Below are positions 58,768-64,000 of a DNA stretch of 64,000 nt, in pieces. This stretch comes from Actinosynnema sp042752395 (GTDB taxonomy: Bacteria > Actinomycetota > Actinomycetes > Mycobacteriales > Pseudonocardiaceae), in NCBI RefSeq assembly GCF_042752395.1, contig NZ_JBHYXZ010000024.1:1-64000 (forward strand), read 5' to 3'. Positions within the stretch are counted from its first letter, which is position 1, and each line of letters begins with the position of its first letter. Under the pieces are notes generated by a model. That model was not told where the DNA came from, made no database searches, and saw only the letters and a list, made by a program, of their open reading frames with translations. Position numbers and translations under genes: made by a program.

Positions 58768-60171
58768 ATGGCCGGAGATGCCGATTTCGACCGGGAACTG
58801 CTCGCCAGGGTCAGGGCGGGTGACGACGGCGCGTTCGGCGAGCTGTTCACCCGGCACGCGGACGCCGTCCGCCGCTTCGCCCTCCGGCACGTGCGTGAAC
58901 ACGCCGAGGCCGACGACCTCACCGCGGAGGCGTTCTTCCGCGTGCTCCAGGCGATCCGCCGGGGCAACGGCCCGACCGACCACGTCCGGACCTACCTGCT
59001 GACCGTCGCGCGCCGGGTGGCGTGGGAGTGGAGCGGGCGGCGGCGGGACGTGCCGGTGGAGGACGAGGAGCTGAGCCGGCGGGTCGAGCCGTTCCCGGAC
59101 GTCACCGCGAGCCGGCCGGAGCACGCGCTGATCTCCCGCGCGTTCACCAGCCTGCCCGAGCGGTGGCGCACGGTGCTGTGGCGGGTCGAGGTGGAGGGCG
59201 AGCGGCCGGCCGCGGTCGCGCCCGCCTACGGCCTGAGCCCGAACGCGATGGCGGCCCTGGCCCGCCGGGCCCGCGAGGGGCTGCGGGCGGCCTACCTCCA
59301 GGCGCACCTGGCCGCGGACGCCGGGCCGAGCGCGTGCGGCTCGGTGGTGGCCAAGCTCGGCACGTACACGGCGGGCGGCGCGCAGGGCGCCGAGCACAAG
59401 CGCATCCGCAAGCACCTCCGGACCTGCTCGTCCTGCAACGCGCTGCACGCCGAGCTGGTCGAGGTGTGCTCGACGCTGCGGGCGCACGCGGCGAGCATCG
59501 CCGTGCCGGTGGCCGCGACCGCGCTGCTCGCCCCGGCGGCGCTCGGTCCGGCCGCGCTCGCCCCGGCCGCGCTGGGCCCGGCGGTGGTCGGCAAGGCCGC
59601 GTGGCTGACCGGGCGGGTGAAGCTCGCGCTGGCGGCCACCGCCTCGGCCGCGGCCGTGGGGCTGTTCGGGGTGGTCGCCGGGACGGTCACCGGCGGGCCC
59701 GGACCGGCGCTGGTGCAGGCCGGCCCGAACGGCGCGCCCGACGAGCAGGTGCTGGCGCTGTGCTCGACCACCGCGACCACGACCGTGATCGGCACGCCGA
59801 CCAGCGAGACGTCGCCGTCGGCCGGCGCCAGGCAGGTCGTCGCGCACGTCGGGACCCGGCCGGCCGACCGCTCCGCGGCGCCCGTCACGACCTCCGCGCC
59901 CCCGCCCGCGCCGCCCGCGGTGGAGCCGACCGGGAGCGCCCCGCCGGCCCGCGAACGCGCCCTGGAGACCGACACCGCGCCGGTCACGACCTCCGCGTCC
60001 GCGTCGGTGCTGGTGCTGACCACCACGACCGCCGTCACCACGACCGCCGTCACGACGACCACCGCCTCCCCGCCCAGGTCGGCGGGCACGTCGGTCGAGC
60101 CGCCGAAGCCCTCGGTGACGCCGACGACCGTCACCCTGCACCCGACGCCGATCCGGCTGGACCCCGCGTAG
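58768..60171 (+). CDS. ECF sigma factor fused to an anti-sigma finger, membrane helices and exported tail
   Basis: A 467-residue protein. Sigma region 2 (about 8-92, with HAEADDLTAEAFFRVLQAIR) and region 4 (about 115-175, with LPERWRTVLWRVEVEGERPA) form an ECF sigma factor. A zinc-binding anti-sigma-like finger Hx3Cx2C follows (His216, Cys220, Cys223 in HLRTCSSCNAL). One or two hydrophobic segments (about 243-275 and 286-306) then lead to a Thr/Pro-rich exported tail. The sigma domain is therefore held at the membrane and must be released or act tethered. ATG 58768 is preferred (GGAGGTG upstream); ATG 58732 is in frame. ECF groups with fused anti-sigma domains are known (ECF52/53). Confidence 0.88.
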   Translation: MAGDADFDRELLARVRAGDDGAFGELFTRHADAVRRFALRHVREHAEADDLTAEAFFRVLQAIRRGNGPTDHVRTYLLTVARRVAWEWSGRRRDVPVEDEELSRRVEPFPDVTASRPEHALISRAFTSLPERWRTVLWRVEVEGERPAAVAPAYGLSPNAMAALARRAREGLRAAYLQAHLAADAGPSACGSVVAKLGTYTAGGAQGAEHKRIRKHLRTCSSCNALHAELVEVCSTLRAHAASIAVPVAATALLAPAALGPAALAPAALGPAVVGKAAWLTGRVKLALAATASAAAVGLFGVVAGTVTGGPGPALVQAGPNGAPDEQVLALCSTTATTTVIGTPTSETSPSAGARQVVAHVGTRPADRSAAPVTTSAPPPAPPAVEPTGSAPPARERALETDTAPVTTSASASVLVLTTTTAVTTTAVTTTTASPPRSAGTSVEPPKPSVTPTTVTLHPTPIRLDPA

Positions 60172-60257
60172 CCACCGGTTTCACCCGCGAGGTGCAAGAC
60201 TCTCCCGGTAGCGTGGAGATCGCTTGAGTGATCGCTCGACGTCCCGAGGAGACGGTG

Positions 60258-60692
60258 ATGACGCGGCTGGTGCGCGGTGCGGACGGCCGGATGTGGACGG
60301 TGCGCAGCCAGATCGAGTGGCGCAACCCGTCGGCCGACGCCGACTTCGAGCACGACGTGAGCGGCGGTCAGGGCCCGGGCGTGCTGATGCTCGCGATCGT
60401 CATCGCCATGGGCGTCATCCTGGTGGCGTGGACGCCGCCGGAGGTCGTCGTGCCCGGCTGGCTGCTGGTGGCGCTGGTCCTGGTGTTCCTCTTCTTCCCG
60501 GTCCGCTGGGCGGTGCGGCGGCCGTGGCGGATCACGGCGGACTCGAAGAAGACCGAGGAGCTGCCGCCGGAGCGGTGGGTCGGCTCGGTGCGCGGCTTCC
60601 TCACCGTGCGCAACGAGGTCGCCAACGTGGCCCGCAAGATCGAGATGTACTCGCTGCCCGACCTGGACGGCCCGCTGCAACCGGTCGACTGA
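60258..60692 (+). CDS. Two-helix membrane protein of unknown function
   Basis: A 144-residue protein: a soluble N-terminal part (MTRLVRGADGRMWTVRSQIE), two membrane helices (about 42-60 and 66-86) and a C-terminal cytoplasmic domain (RITADSKKTEELPPERWVGS). GAGGAG is 6 nt upstream of ATG 60258; a GTG directly before is possible. It lies 27 nt upstream of the Fpg/Nei gene, possibly cotranscribed. Not recognised. Confidence 0.75.
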   Translation: MTRLVRGADGRMWTVRSQIEWRNPSADADFEHDVSGGQGPGVLMLAIVIAMGVILVAWTPPEVVVPGWLLVALVLVFLFFPVRWAVRRPWRITADSKKTEELPPERWVGSVRGFLTVRNEVANVARKIEMYSLPDLDGPLQPVD

Positions 60693-60719
60693 CGGCCCGG
60701 CGCGGGTGACACTGGTGCG

Positions 60720-61583
60720 GTGCCGGAACTGCCCGAGGTCGAGGCGCTCGCCCACCACCTGCGCGAGCACGCCGTTGGACGGCGCGTGCACCGGGTGGAC
60801 GTGGCGTCGCTGCACGTGTTGAAGACGTTCACGCCGCCGTGGACCGAGCTGCAGGGGCGCGAGGTGACCGGCGCGGGCCGGTTCGGCAAGCACCTGGACC
60901 TCGACTGCGACGGCCTGCACCTGGTGGTGCACCTGGCGCGCGCCGGGTGGCTGCGCTGGTCGGAGCACCTGTCGGCGGGGCCGCCCAAGCCCGGTCGCGG
61001 GCCGCTGGCGCTGCGCGTGCACCTCGGCCCGCCGGGGGAGGGGCCGGGGTTCGACCTGACCGAGGCGGGCACCAAGAAGGGCCTGGCCGCGTGGGTCGTG
61101 ACCGACCCGGCGGAGGTGCCGGGCATCGCGCGGCTGGGGCCGGACGCGCTGTCGGTGACGCGCACCCAGCTGGAGGACCTGTTCGCGGGCCGCACCGAGC
61201 GGCTGAAGACGGCGTTGACCGACCAGACCGTGCTCGCGGGCGTCGGCAACGCCTACTCCGACGAGATCATGCACACCGCCCGGCTGTCGCCCTACGCGAC
61301 GGCGGGCAAGCTGGACGCGGAGGCGCTGGACCGGCTGCACGAGGCGTTGGTCGGCGTGCTGACCGACGCCGTGGCGCGTTCGGTCGGCCAGCACGCGGCG
61401 ACCCTGAAGGGTGAGAAGCGGTCCGGCCTGCGGGTGCACGGGCGGACCGGTCTGCCGTGCCCGGTGTGCGGTGACGCGGTGCGCGAGGTCTCCTTCGCGG
61501 ACAAGGCTTTCCAGTACTGCGCGACGTGCCAGACGGGCGGCAGGCCGCTGGCCGACCGCCGGATGTCGCGGCTGCTCAAGTAG
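60720..61583 (+). CDS. Fpg/Nei-family DNA glycosylase/AP lyase
   Basis: A 287-residue base-excision repair enzyme. After removal of the start residue, Pro2 and Glu3 (PELPEVEALAHHL) form the catalytic N-terminus. The helix-two-turn-helix has DQTVLAGVGNAYSDEI. The C-terminal zinc finger has PCPVCGDAV and QYCATCQTGGRPLADRR. It may be closer to the Nei than the MutM branch. GTG 60720 is fixed by the required PE start. Confidence 0.92.
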   Translation: MPELPEVEALAHHLREHAVGRRVHRVDVASLHVLKTFTPPWTELQGREVTGAGRFGKHLDLDCDGLHLVVHLARAGWLRWSEHLSAGPPKPGRGPLALRVHLGPPGEGPGFDLTEAGTKKGLAAWVVTDPAEVPGIARLGPDALSVTRTQLEDLFAGRTERLKTALTDQTVLAGVGNAYSDEIMHTARLSPYATAGKLDAEALDRLHEALVGVLTDAVARSVGQHAATLKGEKRSGLRVHGRTGLPCPVCGDAVREVSFADKAFQYCATCQTGGRPLADRRMSRLLK

Positions 61584-61674
61584 CTCACTCGGACGAGTGG
61601 CTTGCTCCGTTCGTCGGCTGAACCGGGCTCGTCGGGGCACTCCTCCTGGTGTCCGAACCACACTTGGAGGAGCC

Positions 61675-61935
61675 ATGAACCAGCGCATCGCCGCCGCGTT
61701 GATCGGCGCCACTATGGGACTGGCCACGTTCGCCGGTTCGACCATCGCCGTCTCGGCCGCCGCGCCCGAGGAGCAGAAACCCCAGCTCCAGCAGGACGAG
61801 GTCACGAAGGTGATCTGCCGCGTGCTGGAGGAGCTGGACCTGCTGGAGGAACCCGCCCTGGCCGACCTGGTCGAGAAGCTGGGCTGCAAGAAGCAGAGCC
61901 CGACCTCGACCACGACGGCGCCCAGCTCGACCTGA
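61675..61935 (+). CDS. Small exported protein
   Basis: An 86-residue protein with a signal peptide (MNQRIAAALIGATMGLATFA, cleavage near VSAAA). The mature part is helical and acidic, with two Cys (VICRVLEELD; LGCKKQ) and a short Ser/Thr/Pro tail. GGAGGAG precedes the ATG. Function unknown. The downstream 61977-62006 hairpin may be its terminator. Confidence 0.78.
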   Translation: MNQRIAAALIGATMGLATFAGSTIAVSAAAPEEQKPQLQQDEVTKVICRVLEELDLLEEPALADLVEKLGCKKQSPTSTTTAPSST

Positions 61936-61976
61936 CGGGACGGTCGGCGCTGACGCGGGGTGAGCGCCGTGCCCCG

Positions 61977-62036
61977 GGGTGCGGTCCGAGTGATCGGATC
62001 GCACCCACTCTCCGTGATCGCACCCCGTCTTGATCG
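61977..62036. promoter_or_regulatory. Hairpin plus GATCGCACCC repeats upstream of the LytS kinase
   Basis: GGGTGCGGTCCGA-GTGA-TCGGATCGCACCC (61977-62006) forms a 13-bp stem with one G-T pair and a GTGA tetraloop. GATCGCACCC recurs at 62017-62026, and TGATCGCCCG follows at 62031. It could be a terminator for the small exported-protein gene, or a binding array for a regulator. Confidence 0.45.
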
Positions 62037-62136
62037 CCCGATTGGGTAAGCAATCCGCCACGGTCGCCGCCAATTCATCGGATGTGCACGGCCGCACACC
62101 GCGAATCCCTTGCCACCGCCGCCCCCACGGCAGAGC

Positions 62137-63396
62137 ATGGACGCCGTGCGTGACCTCCTGACCGAGCGTGCGGTGCTCGGCCTCATCGCGACCTTGGCCG
62201 TCCTGGGCCTGTTCGTGATGCTCTGCCGCGCCCGCCGGGTCAGCACGTCGGTCGAGGACGCGGTGATGGACATGCTGCACCGCATGTCGAAGGCGTCGGC
62301 CGACCTGCGCGAGGGGCTGACCGAGGACGCGGCCAACAAGGCGACGCCGCACCTGCGGGAGATGCTGCGGTGCGTCGCGGTCGGCATCACCGACCACGAG
62401 GACACGCTCCTGTCGTGGGACGGCGGCGCGAACGACCACTACGAGTTCCTGCGCCCCTACATCGAGCGCGCCATCGGCGAGGGCCACAAGGAGCACGTCG
62501 AGCACCGCAAGCTCGACTGCGAGCTGCCCGGCCCGTGCTCGCTGCACAGCGCCGTGATCGTGCCGCTGGTGGTGGAGGGCGACGTCGCCGGCACGCTGAT
62601 CGTGGTCAGCGGGGTGGCGAACAAGCGGCAGATCCGGATGGCGGAGGAGACCGCGCGGTTCGTCTCCACCCAGCTCGAGCTGGAGGTGCTGCAGAAGTCC
62701 CGGCAGGCGCTGGCGCAGGCCGAGGTCCGGGCGCTGCGGGCGCAGATCTCGCCGCACTTCGTCTACAACGCGCTCAACACGATCTCGTCGCTGATCCGCA
62801 CCGACCCCGCGCACGCGCGGGAGCTGCTGCAGGAGTTCGCCGAGTTCACCCGCTACTCGTTCCGCACCGACGGCTTCTTCACCACGCTGGCCGACGAGCT
62901 GACCAACATCCACCGCTACCTGACCATCGAGCAGGCGCGGTACGGGTCGAGGCTGAACGTGCGGCTGAAGATCGCGCCCGAGGTGCTCCAGGTCGTGCTG
63001 CCGTTCCTGGTGCTGCAACCGCTGGTGGAGAACGCGGTCCGGCACGGCCTGGCCAAGAAGCCCGGCGGCGGGCTGCTGACGATCATCGCCGAGGACAACG
63101 GCGCGGAAGCGCTGATCTCCGTCGAGGACGACGGCGTCGGCATGGACCCGGACCGCCTGTTCGAGGACCTGAAGGACGCCCACCAGACCGGCGCCCACGT
63201 GGGCCTGGGCAACATCAACCACCGGATGCGGGCGGTGTTCGGCGACGACTACGCGCTGGTCGTGGAGACCGCGCCGGACGCCGGCATGAAGATCATCCTC
63301 AAGATCCCGAAGTACAGCCGGGGCGTGCAGACCAACCTGCCCCTGGTGCCGCCGCGGCTGGAGGACACCACCGAGCAGCCCGCCGTGCGCGCGTGA
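62137..63396 (+). CDS. LytS-type sensor histidine kinase
   Basis: A 419-residue kinase. One N-terminal membrane helix (about 12-30), a GAF-like sensor region (about 70-190, with CSLHSAVIVPLVVEG), then the His-kinase domain with phospho-His in LRAQISPHFVYNALNTISSL, N-box LQPLVENAVRHGL and the GVGMDPDRLF and HVGLGNINHRM glycine motifs. Relatives sense cell-wall or nutrient state and pair with LytTR regulators. No such regulator is in the window. ATG 62137 is preferred over TTG 62110, which would add a Pro-rich start. Confidence 0.92.
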   Translation: MDAVRDLLTERAVLGLIATLAVLGLFVMLCRARRVSTSVEDAVMDMLHRMSKASADLREGLTEDAANKATPHLREMLRCVAVGITDHEDTLLSWDGGANDHYEFLRPYIERAIGEGHKEHVEHRKLDCELPGPCSLHSAVIVPLVVEGDVAGTLIVVSGVANKRQIRMAEETARFVSTQLELEVLQKSRQALAQAEVRALRAQISPHFVYNALNTISSLIRTDPAHARELLQEFAEFTRYSFRTDGFFTTLADELTNIHRYLTIEQARYGSRLNVRLKIAPEVLQVVLPFLVLQPLVENAVRHGLAKKPGGGLLTIIAEDNGAEALISVEDDGVGMDPDRLFEDLKDAHQTGAHVGLGNINHRMRAVFGDDYALVVETAPDAGMKIILKIPKYSRGVQTNLPLVPPRLEDTTEQPAVRA

Positions 63397-63412
63397 CGTC
63401 CCGCGCCGGGGG

Positions 63413-63580
63413 TCACGCGGCGGCGATCGCCAGGACCGTGACCACCATGACCGCGCACATGCCCCACGACATCCACATCCAGTAGACGTGCATCGCGGTC
63501 GGGCCGTCGGCGTTCTTGCGCCCGCGGTCGTCCCACCACTCGACGTAGCGTTCGAGCCACCGGAACGGGTTGAACGTCAC
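63413..63580 (-). CDS. Small membrane protein, 55 residues
   Basis: Starts at GTG 63580 (VTFNPFRWLERYVEWWDDRG). One membrane helix at the C-terminus (HVYWMWMSWGMCAVMVVTVL). TACCAT lies 6 nt upstream of GTG without a ribosome site, so the message may be leaderless. Convergent with the LytS gene (16 nt apart) and divergent from the peptidase gene. Function unknown. Confidence 0.7.
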   Translation of the reverse strand: MTFNPFRWLERYVEWWDDRGRKNADGPTAMHVYWMWMSWGMCAVMVVTVLAIAAA

Positions 63581-63651
63581 CGCTCGATGGTAGCCGCGCG
63601 CGCCGCCGCTTCCCGGCCACACTCCCCGCCGGGCCCACGTAAGGTCGGGGC

Positions 63652-64000
63652 ATGAGCGTGACGGACAAGATCGCGGCCCGGCTGCCGAAGATCGTCAGCG
63701 AGCGGACCGAGCGCGGCCCCGTGGTGGCCGCCGTCCGCCTGCACGGCGTCATCACCCCGACGCCCTCGCCGATGGCCCGCAACACCATCAACGTGCAGAC
63801 CGTGGAGAGCGCGCTGACCCGCGCGTTCGACCACGACCGGCTGGTCGCGGTCGCCCTGCTGATCAACTCGCCCGGCGGCGCGCCCACCCAGTCGGCGCTG
63901 GTCGGCGAGCGCATCCGCGAGCTGGCCGCGAAGAAGAAGGTGCCGGTCCTGGCGTTCTGCGAGGACCTGGCGGCCTCCGGCGGCTACTGGCTGGCCTGCG
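63652..64000 (+). CDS. sppA: S49-family signal peptide peptidase (SppA-like), 3' end outside the window
   Basis: The first 116 residues are visible. The N-terminal domain MSVTDKIAARLPKIVSERTE leads to the S49 core: VVAAVRLHGVI, LLINSPGGAPTQS and the nucleophile Ser in DLAASGGYWLAC. No N-terminal membrane helix, so this resembles the short SppA/SohB-like soluble forms. Start ATG 63652 with TAAGGT upstream. Confidence 0.9.
   Translation, partial: MSVTDKIAARLPKIVSERTERGPVVAAVRLHGVITPTPSPMARNTINVQTVESALTRAFDHDRLVAVALLINSPGGAPTQSALVGERIRELAAKKKVPVLAFCEDLAASGGYWLAC

Noticed and set aside
58519..60141. Long minus-strand frame opposite the sigma factor gene
   Set aside because: Gly/Arg-rich translation typical of the antisense of a high-GC gene; no motif or start signal.
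59292..62405. Minus-strand frame of about 1000 codons opposite several genes
   Set aside because: It crosses intergenic gaps and overlays recognisable genes (Fpg/Nei glycosylase, exported protein, LytS kinase) on the other strand.

Overview
The window is high-GC actinobacterial chromosome. Gene order and protein style point to the Pseudonocardiaceae (a Saccharothrix/Actinosynnema/Lentzea-like genus); the genus is my inference. Coding is dense, GTG starts are common, and many neighbours overlap by 1-8 nt. A 10-base run of N with G-homopolymers on both sides (about 21790-21950) marks an assembly gap. There are two tRNA genes and no sign of prophage, insertion sequence, CRISPR array or rRNA.

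Region 1 (1-13400) is the conserved growth and division signalling cluster known from mycobacteria and streptomycetes: a class E sortase, a small membrane protein, trpG, and on the minus strand fhaA-fhaB-pstP-rodA-pbpA-pknA-pknB, with tRNA-Leu(CAG) beside fhaA. Its products join Ser/Thr phosphorylation (PknA/PknB, reversed by PstP, read by FHA proteins) to peptidoglycan elongation (RodA/PbpA). An FprA-type ferredoxin reductase, with a sequence resembling an iron-regulator box in its promoter, sits inside the cluster.

Region 2 (13400-26700) is mixed metabolism and regulation: a NAD(P)-binding protein, a sugar-lactone oxidase divergent from a PLP racemase-like enzyme with a palindrome between them, a TetR / GH1 glucosidase / MFS transporter / SDR cluster, the gap, an XRE-TPR regulator with two small divergent genes, a phosphotransferase and an NmrA-like protein.

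Region 3 (26687-40884) holds three secreted or anchored proteins including a CHAP protein, a copper-handling operon (membrane protein, YcnI-like, CopC, CopD), a BCCT osmolyte transporter, a TM0106-type RecB/Cas4-like nuclease, an SDR, a 36-residue membrane peptide, UDP-glucose dehydrogenase, gamma-glutamyltransferase and a small exported protein.

Region 4 (40976-57363) starts with a two-component pair whose kinase frame runs 104 nt into the regulator. It continues with what looks like an uncharacterised surface-glycan assembly and O-acylation locus: an AlgX/AlgJ-like acyl-esterase, two acyltransferase-3 membrane proteins, a further membrane protein, two related membrane-anchored proteins, and a 1226-residue protein joining two glycosyltransferases, a coiled coil and an FkbM methyltransferase. 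A divergent ABC exporter and two low-complexity envelope proteins follow.

Region 5 (57464-64000) carries OsmC, tRNA-Gly(GCC), a sigma factor fused to its own anti-sigma finger and membrane domain, an Fpg/Nei glycosylase, a LytS-type sensor kinase and the start of an S49 peptidase.
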